Shown here in pieces: positions 1 to 6,768 of a DNA stretch of 10,056 nt. Source of the DNA: Alphaproteobacteria bacterium (GTDB lineage Bacteria; Pseudomonadota; Alphaproteobacteria; Paracaedibacterales; JAKBAR01); assembly GCA_019745755.1 (NCBI GenBank), contig JAIESS010000036.1, positions 1-10,056 on the forward strand. Reading direction: 5' to 3'. The notes beneath the pieces were generated by a model. The model made no database searches. It saw only the letters and a list, made by a program, of their open reading frames with translations, and was not told the DNA's origin. Both the position numbers and the translations under genes were made by a program. How positions within the stretch are numbered: the first letter of the stretch is position 1; each line of letters starts with the position of its first letter.

Positions 1-2272
1 AGTCTTCTTTTCCTTCTTCTCCGATGGCTTCGAGGTAAATCCAGCCTCCATGAAGCTCAATAATGCGTTTCACAAGAGTTAACCCAAGCTCACTCGTGAA
101 ATGATTTTGAATAAGATGAGAATCATTAATCTTAATAATCGATTTGGATACACCAGCTTTTATGACTTTTTTCTTCATATTATAGCCGCCATCAAGAATA
201 GAAAAACATAAAAACTCGTTTTCGTTAATAACGGTCGGTTGAACACGAAGAGTTAGATTTCCCTTAGATCCTTTATACTTTATCGCATTAGCCATAAGAT
301 TAAAAAGGACCTGCTTCAGACGTTTTGTGTCTCCCTTAAACTGCTCATAAGTAATAAGGTTGTCAATTTTCACATCAATGCCTTGATCTTTTGCGCGACG
401 CGATACGAGGGATATAGTGCTTTTGAGGAATTTTTGAAGTGTAATGTCCTCTGGTTTGAGCGTAAGCTGCCCTGATTCAATGGTTGCAAGATCAAGCATA
501 TCATTTACCATAGAAAGCATGGTATGCGTGGAATCAGCCGTATCGTGCAGGATATTTTTTTTGCTTGCCTCTAAATCAAGAGCACCAGAATTGTGTGTGG
601 TGTTTAAAGGCGTTTTAAGCTCATAGGAAACATGCCGTATGAATCGTGACTTCAACTCATCAACTTCTTCTAAAATACGATTGCGTTCTTTCAGGGTATC
701 TTGGAAACGTGCTGCATCTGTGACATCCATGAGACTGACAAGGTGGGATCCATCTGGTAGCGGTAAATAAGCATAATGAAGGACACGCTGATCAGAGAGA
801 ATCATTTCATTTTTCATAGGATGCCTTTTACTAAATGCAGCCATAAACAAACGCAATAATTCAGATTTATCCATAGAAATAAAAGGATTATCTGTTGCGA
901 CAAATTCTTGAAGTGTACGTCCTAAAAACCAATCTCTATCTTGAATTTCCAGCATTTTACAAAAAGATTGATTCATAATTTGAAGGCGATAATCTGACCC
1001 AAAGACAAGAATACCTTCAAATAAATTATCAATTGTCTCCTTTTGAACGGCAATCAATGTATTATATTGACGCTCCAGACTAATACGTTCACTGACATCC
1101 TCGAAAACATAAAATATACCACCAAGACCATGGGGAGAAATAACCATACGAATAATTTGACCATCGGGTTGATGGAGAAGCTCGTGAACGGGATGCAATA
1201 ATGTTTTAAAATACTGTATGCGATTTTTTTTGTGCACCTGAAAATTGGGGTATTCAGGAAGCTTTCTGCGTGAGCGCAAATCCTCCAAGACATCACCCAG
1301 CATTGGCTTTGTTTGAAGAAAGTTTTCATCAAACTGAAAAAGCTTGATATACGCTTGATTAAAAAAGGCAAGGCGTGTATCGGGACCATAAATAGCAATA
1401 GCCGTTGACATTGTCTGCAAAACATCGCTATTGCTCTTCATTTGAAGATGAAGGCTTTGCTGAAGGTTCTCAATTTCTGTCATATCGATGGCATAACCAA
1501 GGGAATCACCATTTCGAAAAGGGACAGTGCCAATTTCTAAAAGACGTCTTGTACCTGAAACCACAGCATGGAGACGATTCACTTGGTTGATATTTTCTTT
1601 CATAGCTTTTAAACTTTGATAATAGGGGCTGCCGCTTCGTGTGCGTGGATAAAGTTCAAGTTTTTGACTCATCACATCATCATAAGATTTTCCAATAGCT
1701 TCCGTGTAAATATGATTACAGTGAATAATATCCCCATGACGGTTGCGGTACCAAAGGGCCATTGGGATGTTATCAATCATCCGTTTAGTATAGATAGTTT
1801 CATTTTCAGATGATTTAAGAGCACTCATCCATAAGTATACAACCCCGTTTTGTGCTCGTGCATGCATACAATAACTCTGACCGTCACTCTCAAAAACATA
1901 CATAAAGGCTTGAGATTGAAACTCAAGGTAATGGGCAAAATCACGCCATGTATCGACAGCAATAACGGTTTTGAGTTTTTTAACAATACCTTCGCGAATA
2001 TCTTCACCTGGTTGAATGCCCAGTGTTGAAAGAAAAAGATCATTGACATAGGGGTGCCCTTTTTCAGAAAAATAACCAAAAGGAATGTCAAGTTCCTCGA
2101 GAGATTCACAGCAAAACCCGTGGAGGATATCTAATTCATTGCTTTTTTTCTTAAAGTATTGAGCCTCATAACTCCAAAGAACGGCCCAAAAAATAAGGGC
2201 AAAGAAAAGAGCGTACAAAAGAGCTTGTACAAGGGAGAGATTTCCAAGAAAGTCAGACAAGAACCCTAGCAA
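1..2272 (-). CDS. divL: DivL-like PAS-domain pseudo-histidine kinase (3' end cut by window edge)
   Basis: Seen: an open frame of 757 codons from a TTG at 2272 to the window edge. Residues about 13-32 form one hydrophobic membrane segment. About 55-525 look like a chain of PAS-type modules, the last ending in a typical DVTDAARFQ motif. A DHp helix and a CA domain follow. The H-box reads HVSYELKTPLN, so the phospho-acceptor histidine is a tyrosine, residue 550 from this start. The N-box (FNLMANAIKY, 657-666) is kept. G1 is DGGYNM (694-699) with its second glycine lost, and G2 is TSELGL (726-731) with two glycines lost. Family knowledge: Caulobacter DivL is 769 aa, has Tyr550 in the same place, sits in the membrane and steers CckA, hence CtrA. 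Inference: this is the DivL orthologue, working as a signalling scaffold, and about 12 residues are missing. The start is uncertain: no ATG lies in frame before residue 124, an in-frame TGA precedes the TTG, and no good ribosome binding site is visible. A generic PAS kinase that lost its histidine is the alternative. Confidence 0.85.
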   Translation of the reverse strand, partial: MLGFLSDFLGNLSLVQALLYALFFALIFWAVLWSYEAQYFKKKSNELDILHGFCCESLEELDIPFGYFSEKGHPYVNDLFLSTLGIQPGEDIREGIVKKLKTVIAVDTWRDFAHYLEFQSQAFMYVFESDGQSYCMHARAQNGVVYLWMSALKSSENETIYTKRMIDNIPMALWYRNRHGDIIHCNHIYTEAIGKSYDDVMSQKLELYPRTRSGSPYYQSLKAMKENINQVNRLHAVVSGTRRLLEIGTVPFRNGDSLGYAIDMTEIENLQQSLHLQMKSNSDVLQTMSTAIAIYGPDTRLAFFNQAYIKLFQFDENFLQTKPMLGDVLEDLRSRRKLPEYPNFQVHKKNRIQYFKTLLHPVHELLHQPDGQIIRMVISPHGLGGIFYVFEDVSERISLERQYNTLIAVQKETIDNLFEGILVFGSDYRLQIMNQSFCKMLEIQDRDWFLGRTLQEFVATDNPFISMDKSELLRLFMAAFSKRHPMKNEMILSDQRVLHYAYLPLPDGSHLVSLMDVTDAARFQDTLKERNRILEEVDELKSRFIRHVSYELKTPLNTTHNSGALDLEASKKNILHDTADSTHTMLSMVNDMLDLATIESGQLTLKPEDITLQKFLKSTISLVSRRAKDQGIDVKIDNLITYEQFKGDTKRLKQVLFNLMANAIKYKGSKGNLTLRVQPTVINENEFLCFSILDGGYNMKKKVIKAGVSKSIIKINDSHLIQNHFTSELGLTLVKRIIELHGGWIYLEAIGEEGKED

Positions 2273-2699
2273 AGGTCATCATTTTTATAAAATTTTATAT
2301 ATATAAAGTCTATCGTGTTTAGGGAAAAAAACCAAGAGGCTATCCTTACGTCGTGTATGTTCATTGAAGGGGAATTTGCTTAAAAACTTTTATATAGTTT
2401 TCACATTTACATAGCTTTTTGGGAAAAATCGTCCCGTAAATAAAAACATCATATTATAAATTTAAGAGTTGAAAAATGCGTTTTGTAATAATGCATCTCT
2501 GATTTAGAGTCTGGAGGCTATAAAATTTGTTAGATTATATCGTGCGGAGAATGACGTATCTGCTGTACAAGCTGGCTGCGCGTTGGTTCCAGCTCCACTG
2601 GATCTTCCGAAGCACCTTAGGATATATATCAAATAGCATCAAAAAAGGAGGAGTAAAATAAGAAAAATAATTTATAGAAAAAATGCTAAGCATACCCAA
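2273..2699. other. 427-nt intergenic stretch between tetR and divL
   Basis: Most of this gap is AT-rich, with runs such as TATATATATAAA just upstream of divL that could hold its promoter on the minus strand. I cannot pick a convincing -35/-10 pair. Two things stand out: a GC-richer patch around 2511-2636 that is open in one plus-strand frame, and a purine-rich AAAGGAGGAG on the plus strand at 2644-2653 with no start codon at a useful distance. I recognise no tRNA, riboswitch or known small RNA here. Confidence 0.6.
2511..2636 (+). pseudogene. coding-like remnant, unidentified
   Basis: After an in-frame TAG at 2505-2507, the plus strand stays open for 41 codons to a TAG at 2634-2636, with residues such as LEAIKFVRLYRAENDVSAVQ followed by a PAPLDLPKH stretch. 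The base composition is clearly less AT-rich than on either side. There is no ATG, GTG or TTG with a ribosome binding site at its head. The minus strand also has a 28-codon open stretch over the same bases (GASEDPVELEPTRSQLVQQ...). I do not recognise either product. Inference: a decayed gene or insertion-sequence fragment, or a structured RNA. The strand is a guess. Confidence 0.3.
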
Positions 2700-2711
2700 T
2701 TACCCTAGCAT
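2678..2711 (-). terminator. possible weak intrinsic terminator at the end of tetR
   Basis: On the minus strand ATGCTA (2711-2706) can pair with TAGCAT (2688-2683), and a run of six T follows directly (2683-2678). The first arm lies inside the last codons of tetR. The shorter palindrome ATGCTTAGCAT could form instead. The stem is only 6 bp with a 17-nt loop, so termination would be weak. Confidence 0.35.
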
Positions 2712-3293
2712 ACGTGTGAAACAACGTAGGAGCATATCAAAATACTCTTTTTGTCGCTGCGAGTTATCCATAAGTTTGAGGGCTGGATCAAGAAAAGCAG
2801 ATGATACACTTTGAAATACCCATTCAATAAAAAAAGGCACATTGAGGTTAGATGGAATATGTCCATCGCGCTGTCTTTTTTCAAGGGCAGCAATCCATTT
2901 TTCTGGGCGAACACTTGTCCCCCATTGGAGCTGTTCACTTGCACTGTCAAGATTCTGCCAGGCTGCAATCCTTGCCACATCAGGGCTGGATGCGTATAGT
3001 TCGAAACGCATGGTAAGAATCTTGCGCAAAATGTCCGAGGGCGTATCCTCATCAAGGGGCTCTTCCTCCGTAATCTTGCTTAGGGTGATCATGCGGGCTT
3101 TAACGGCGCGCCAAAGATCTTGTTTATTGTCAAAATGATGATAGATAAGGCTTTGCGGGATACATGCATCCTTTGCAATCATACTGATGGAGGTGCCTGC
3201 AAATCCTTTTTGAGCAAACAACGACTGGGCTGCGCCTAAGATTGTCTCAATCGTGCGCTCGGATCGGTCTTGTTGTTTGGAAAGACCCTTCAT
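2700..3293 (-). CDS. TetR/AcrR-family transcriptional regulator
   Basis: Seen: 197 residues, a normal length for the family. An N-terminal helix-turn-helix spans about residues 15-60 (ETILGAAQSLFAQKGFAGTS, then IAKDACIPQSLIYHHFDNK), the hallmark TetR pattern in which the recognition helix is followed by YxxFxxK. The rest (about 65-197) is helical, with no recognisable ligand pocket. Family knowledge: TetR proteins are dimeric repressors released by a small ligand and often act on their own operon. Context: the ATG overlaps by one base the TAA of the 118-residue gene upstream (TAATG), no ribosome binding site is visible, and translation is probably coupled. That places it third in an mgtE operon. 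Inference: it may control this operon, and the inverted repeat ahead of mgtE is a candidate target. The ligand is unknown. A weak terminator may lie at its stop. Confidence 0.9.
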   Translation of the reverse strand: MKGLSKQQDRSERTIETILGAAQSLFAQKGFAGTSISMIAKDACIPQSLIYHHFDNKQDLWRAVKARMITLSKITEEEPLDEDTPSDILRKILTMRFELYASSPDVARIAAWQNLDSASEQLQWGTSVRPEKWIAALEKRQRDGHIPSNLNVPFFIEWVFQSVSSAFLDPALKLMDNSQRQKEYFDMLLRCFTRMLG

Positions 3294-3649
3294 TATTTGC
3301 GACGCGGCCCATAATAACGGTCCGCTAGACTACCCTTTATAACGGGCGAGAATTGACTTTGGACTTTTCGTGCATCATACGTATGGGCCGACGCGGTCGT
3401 TATGTCATTTTGATCATAAGCCCCAGAAGATATTGTGGTTTTTGATTTTTTTCCCTTACCTCCATATTGAGGATGTTTTTCTTTATACTTCTCAACAGGT
3501 GTTTTCGCAGAAGAATCGTTAAAGGTCATTTTCGCATCAAGGATTTTGAGCTTAACATCCTTGATCGCTGTCGTCTTGATAGGAGTTTTTTTAGTGTCAG
3601 CAAAGACAGCTGACGAAACTACGCTAATTAATAAGAATAAAGAAAGCAT
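3293..3649 (-). CDS. small exported protein of unknown function, between mgtE and tetR
   Basis: I do not recognise this gene. Seen: 118 residues starting with a hydrophobic stretch (MLSLFLLISVVSSAVFA) that reads as a Sec signal peptide, with likely cleavage after Ala17 (AVFA|DTKK). The mature part is short, polar and lysine-rich (KYKEKHPQYGGKGKKSK near the middle) and ends in YYGPRRK. It has no cysteine and no further membrane segment, so it should be a small basic periplasmic or secreted protein, possibly disordered. Context: it starts 3 nt after the mgtE stop, with a weak AGG site inside the end of mgtE, and its stop overlaps the tetR start. It is therefore co-transcribed with both. A role in magnesium uptake or envelope function is only a guess from position. 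Confidence 0.75.
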   Translation of the reverse strand: MLSLFLLISVVSSAVFADTKKTPIKTTAIKDVKLKILDAKMTFNDSSAKTPVEKYKEKHPQYGGKGKKSKTTISSGAYDQNDITTASAHTYDARKVQSQFSPVIKGSLADRYYGPRRK

Positions 3650-3652
3650 TTT

Positions 3653-5026
3653 TTAACCTACTAAAAATATCTTGGCTAACCCAAGAAAAACCGTGAAGCC
3701 CATGACATCTGTTGTGGTCGTAAGAAATGGTCCCGCACTAATGGCTGGATCAAAACCAAGACGATTAATGATAAGGGGAAGAAAGCTCCCTGCAAACCCT
3801 GCCCACACAACATTAAAGATCATTGCACCGGCAAGTATACCCCCAAGACGGGGATCGTTAAACCAAAAAGCCGCAAGCGTTGCAAGGAAAAGCGCAAAAA
3901 ATGTACCGTTAATGAGACCGACGAGCACTTCTTTTGACACTATTTTTTTGAGAACACCATAAAAACCGTCATAATCTAGATCAAGTTGATGAGTCGCAAG
4001 GGCACGCACAGTCACAGTTACAACCTGCATGCCCGCATTCCCCCCCATGGCGGCAACAATAGGCATAAGAATAGCTAGCGCAACATATTTTGCAAGAACA
4101 GCTTCAAACTGATAAATAACAGACGATGCAATGAGCGTATTAATAAACGTTACAAAAAGCCAACGTAGGCGCATATAGCTCGTCCGCAATGTCCCAGCTT
4201 CTAAGGACGTTTCCATGACACCCCCCAAATACCGAAAGGCTTTGTCAGCTTCTTCGTCGATAATATGGAGCACGTCGTCCGCTGTAATCATCCCAAGAAG
4301 ATGCCCTTCTTCATTCACGACAGGTGCACTGACGAGGGCATATTTTTTAAAAATATACCCGACCTCTTCTTGATCCATGGTGGCAATCACAACAGAGCGC
4401 GATCGCGCTAAGTATTTGAGGGGAAGCGATGTATCCTTACACTGAATCAGATCACATAAACGAACGGCTCCTTTAAAACTGTGCTCCGCATCAACAAGAT
4501 AGAGTTCAAAGAAAATATCGGGGAGGTGTTTTGTCTTTTTTAAATAGGAATGGGCATCGCTCACCGTAGCTGTATCAAGCATCACAGCCACCTCCGACTG
4601 CATGATACGCCCTGCTGTATCTGGTTCAAAATTTAGTGATTCAAGAATTTTCTTCCGATCAATGGGATTAATACTTTTTAAAATACTTTGTTGCTGTTCT
4701 TCACTAAGATCTTCTAAAACAGCAACAGCATCATCACTATCAAGACGTTTAATCGCGCGCACAAGGTCAGGTGTGGGCAGATTTTCGAGAACACTTTCCA
4801 AAATATCGTGATGAATTTCAGCCAAAACTTCGGGATCAAGATTTCCCTTAACAGTGGCAAAAAAATGCTGACGTTCCTTTGGTGAAAGACGTTCAATAAA
4901 TTTAGCCGTGTCTGCAGGGTGAAGATCTTTGATGGCAGCAATAAGTTCCTTATCCTGATTCAAGTCAAGGAAATGCAATAATTCCTTATCAAGATCAGGG
5001 GTTAAAAAAATATTCTCAGTCTCCAT
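3653..5026 (-). CDS. mgtE: magnesium transporter MgtE
   Basis: MgtE is a dimeric inner-membrane Mg2+ channel whose cytosolic domains close the pore when Mg2+ is plentiful. Seen: 457 residues, the family's usual length. Residues about 20-135 are the helical MgtE N-domain with repeated acidic turns (LDSDDAVAVLEDL at 95-107). About 138-265 are two CBS domains (SAPVVNEEGHLLGMITADDV at 233-252). About 285-457 are five membrane helices. The pore signatures are present: MPIVAAMGGNAGMQ (321-334) and FDPAISAGPFLTTTTD (425-440). Asp440 corresponds to the Mg2+-binding pore aspartate of Thermus MgtE (Asp432). Start: ATG with GGGG 7 nt upstream. Context: first gene of a tight mgtE-118 aa-tetR unit. A perfect inverted repeat lies 9 nt upstream of the ribosome binding site and may regulate it. 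No long leader is present, so an M-box riboswitch is excluded. A variant with Co2+ or Ni2+ activity is possible. Confidence 0.96.
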   Translation of the reverse strand: METENIFLTPDLDKELLHFLDLNQDKELIAAIKDLHPADTAKFIERLSPKERQHFFATVKGNLDPEVLAEIHHDILESVLENLPTPDLVRAIKRLDSDDAVAVLEDLSEEQQQSILKSINPIDRKKILESLNFEPDTAGRIMQSEVAVMLDTATVSDAHSYLKKTKHLPDIFFELYLVDAEHSFKGAVRLCDLIQCKDTSLPLKYLARSRSVVIATMDQEEVGYIFKKYALVSAPVVNEEGHLLGMITADDVLHIIDEEADKAFRYLGGVMETSLEAGTLRTSYMRLRWLFVTFINTLIASSVIYQFEAVLAKYVALAILMPIVAAMGGNAGMQVVTVTVRALATHQLDLDYDGFYGVLKKIVSKEVLVGLINGTFFALFLATLAAFWFNDPRLGGILAGAMIFNVVWAGFAGSFLPLIINRLGFDPAISAGPFLTTTTDVMGFTVFLGLAKIFLVG

Positions 5027-5045
5027 GTTTTATCCCCATATACAG

Positions 5046-5083
5046 TTTAGAAATGATGTTTGTATTCTATCATCATTTCTAAA
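5046..5083. repeat. perfect 13-bp inverted repeat upstream of mgtE
   Basis: TTTAGAAATGATG (5046-5058) and CATCATTTCTAAA (5071-5083) are exact reverse complements separated by 12 nt. The element fills the gap between the PARG-like gene and mgtE and ends 9 nt before the mgtE ribosome binding site. No T-run follows on the minus strand, so it is not a standard intrinsic terminator. It could be an mRNA hairpin that affects mgtE translation, a processing or attenuation site, or a two-half-site operator, for example for the TetR protein of the same unit. Confidence 0.8.
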
Positions 5084-5091
5084 GAGTTTTA

Positions 5092-6588
5092 TTATTGTTC
5101 GCCAAACACCCCTGTAATCTTTTGGAATGCCGCTTCGTTTAATGCCTTTGCTCCATCAGGGAAAACGATGCACGATACAGTATTAAAATATCCTGGATAT
5201 TTTTGAAGGACGTCATTGTATACATCCGCAATAAAGTCAATATCATTTTCAAAGACATTACTGCCCCATGCAGGAACGAAGAGATCTGTTACACTGCATT
5301 TGATCGATGCTCTTACTTGCGCATCCACTTTATTGATGACTAATTCTCTATACTCTGGATGATTTTTATAGTAAGCATTTCTAAATTCACTCAGTAATTG
5401 CGTATATTCTGGGGTTGCAAGAAATTCAGCTTCTATTTTCCATCCTTCTTTTTTACGATCACCGTCATTATTTATAGAAGCAAGCCTAAGCTTAACTGAT
5501 TCACTCTCCATATGAGCCTTGAGCAAAGGATCTCTAAAAGACTGTTTGATGAGAGTACGCAAATCAGGAGCGGCAGAATTAATAAGTGTTACCGGAAAGA
5601 CGTGATCTTTTGGTAATAAATCAAGTGTTATTGGATCACGCATTACATCCACATCATCAATAACGAGAACACCGTGTGCAGGTAATGGATAGCCATGCCC
5701 TTCGGCAATAGCAACTTGGGAAAGGAGTGCATACGGTATGACGCGACCGATGTTTTCTTCCGCTGCATTGGCTTCTGTGGGGCCACCACCAACGTTGACC
5801 TCATCACCAGGAATAATAAGGCCAAATTTCTTTTTCAGCCCTTGGTCTTTTGCCAATTTATTCATTTTCATCGCGACGGATACAAGATCGCCATTTTCAA
5901 TGGTAATTTTTGTCGTTTTAAAGGGGGGTTCTTTATCTGAAATATCAATGATGTTGGGGCTGTTATACACAGAAGAGCTCGCTATGGTACGACCGATGCG
6001 TTCACCACAGGAAGGGTCCTCAGCAATCATCGCAAGATTTTGAAGATAAAGAACTGCAGCTCCAGTAAATTTATAGGAAAGCTCCTTACCTTCTTCATCG
6101 ACAAGTCTGGCAGAATTTCTGATGTCCACAGAAGATAGTTGCTTTTTTATTCCATGTTTCTCAAGAGAAGCAAGCGCAGAACAAATATCGGAAATTCTTT
6201 TTGCATTTTGAGGAAGATCAAAGAGTATATGCGACTTTGATACACGCTTTAGGTCAGCTGTAAAGGCACCTGATGTAAAGTACTCTGGGTTCTTTACCAT
6301 TTTTTCAACTATTGCTTGGCTAAGCTTATTATCTGAGGGAGAAAAGGGCCATATGTCGTTACGCACGTGATCCTGATGGTGACCCGGATCCACTTTACGA
6401 GGGGCTTCCACATTAAAGGCATTTGGATTATCTGAAAAAGTTTGAATCAGGGTGTGTGCTGCATCTGGTATTGAGAGAACTGTAGAGCAATGAACAGTAG
6501 GCTGTTGCTTTACTTCATCCATAGCCACAATAGGAACAGTATTTGATGTGAGAAGAAGAGCAAGTGTTAAGTGAGGAATTTTTTTCAT
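5092..6588 (-). CDS. exported PARG-like macrodomain protein (TIGR02452 / microbial PARG type)
   Basis: Seen: 498 residues with an N-terminal signal-like stretch (MKKIPHLTLALLLTSNTVPI, cleavage perhaps near residue 22). Residues about 40-200 are not recognised. About 225-480 match by eye the order of motifs in microbial poly(ADP-ribose) glycohydrolase-type proteins (TIGR02452, PF10021): a strand FGLIIPGDEVNVGGG (255-269), then PTEANAAEEN (270-279), VLVIDDVDVMRD (307-318), VFPVTLINSAAPDLR (330-344), GSNVFENDIDFIADVYNDVL (442-461) and FNTVSCIVFPDG (468-479). Family knowledge: bacterial PARGs carry GGG-X6-8-QEE, with the second Glu catalytic. Here it is GGG-X6-AEE (267-278), so the Gln is Ala but both Glu remain, Glu278 being the likely catalyst. 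Inference: an exported ADP-ribose glycohydrolase or binder, perhaps acting in a host cell. Family members are usually well under 498 aa and not exported, so the N-terminal half is extra. Downstream mgtE is 65 nt away and may be read through. No clear ribosome binding site precedes the ATG. Confidence 0.68.
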   Translation of the reverse strand: MKKIPHLTLALLLTSNTVPIVAMDEVKQQPTVHCSTVLSIPDAAHTLIQTFSDNPNAFNVEAPRKVDPGHHQDHVRNDIWPFSPSDNKLSQAIVEKMVKNPEYFTSGAFTADLKRVSKSHILFDLPQNAKRISDICSALASLEKHGIKKQLSSVDIRNSARLVDEEGKELSYKFTGAAVLYLQNLAMIAEDPSCGERIGRTIASSSVYNSPNIIDISDKEPPFKTTKITIENGDLVSVAMKMNKLAKDQGLKKKFGLIIPGDEVNVGGGPTEANAAEENIGRVIPYALLSQVAIAEGHGYPLPAHGVLVIDDVDVMRDPITLDLLPKDHVFPVTLINSAAPDLRTLIKQSFRDPLLKAHMESESVKLRLASINNDGDRKKEGWKIEAEFLATPEYTQLLSEFRNAYYKNHPEYRELVINKVDAQVRASIKCSVTDLFVPAWGSNVFENDIDFIADVYNDVLQKYPGYFNTVSCIVFPDGAKALNEAAFQKITGVFGEQ

Positions 6589-6661
6589 TAGATTATTCTT
6601 AATTTAAAATAATTTCTTTTTTATAACATATTAAGATGCTTTTCGTAAGTTGAACAGCATT

Positions 6662-6745
6662 ATGCCTTGGAGAGGGAGAATTTTTGGATATTCTGATATT
6701 GAAAAGGTTAAACAAAAAGTGTGGGATCTGTTAAAAAGAGGGTAA
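6662..6745 (+). CDS. possible 27-residue small ORF ahead of tsaE
   Basis: An ATG at 6662 opens 27 codons ending in TAA at 6743-6745, beginning MPWRGRIFGYSD and continuing with a likely amphipathic basic helix (IEKVKQKVWDLLKRG). The frame is open back to a TAA at 6632, with a TTG at 6650 as another start. No ribosome binding site is evident. It lies in the divergent gap between the PARG-like gene and tsaE and would overlap the longest possible tsaE frame (GTG at 6721). It could be a leader peptide, a small protein, the tail of a lost gene, or chance. I do not recognise it. Confidence 0.3.
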   Translation: MPWRGRIFGYSDIEKVKQKVWDLLKRG

Positions 6746-6768
6746 TTAACGAGTATCTTTTTCTTTTT

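Noticed and set aside
604..618. A TTAA-N7-TTAA pattern matching the CtrA half-sites
   Set aside because: It lies inside the divL H-box coding sequence, lacks the final C on both strands, and is explained by the codons. I keep it only as a reminder that the short motif arises by chance.
1054..2109. Open frames opposite or out of frame with divL, for example 1054-1425 and 1825-2109 on the minus strand
   Set aside because: They overlap the PAS region of divL in other frames, have low-complexity or unlikely composition and show no domain. They are shadows of the real frame.
2511..2640. tRNA, SRP RNA or two-piece tmRNA in the GC-richer intergenic patch
   Set aside because: No cloverleaf, no conserved T-loop (GGTTCRA) with acceptor stem, no SRP GGAA/GCAGCC core and no tag ending in LAA-stop could be found on either strand.
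2705..3138. A 116-residue minus-strand and a 98-residue plus-strand frame over tetR
   Set aside because: Both overlap the clear TetR helix-turn-helix gene. Their products are Cys/Ser-rich and unlike proteins.
5027..5091. M-box magnesium riboswitch ahead of mgtE
   Set aside because: The gap is 65 nt, far shorter than an M-box, and is mostly a simple inverted repeat.
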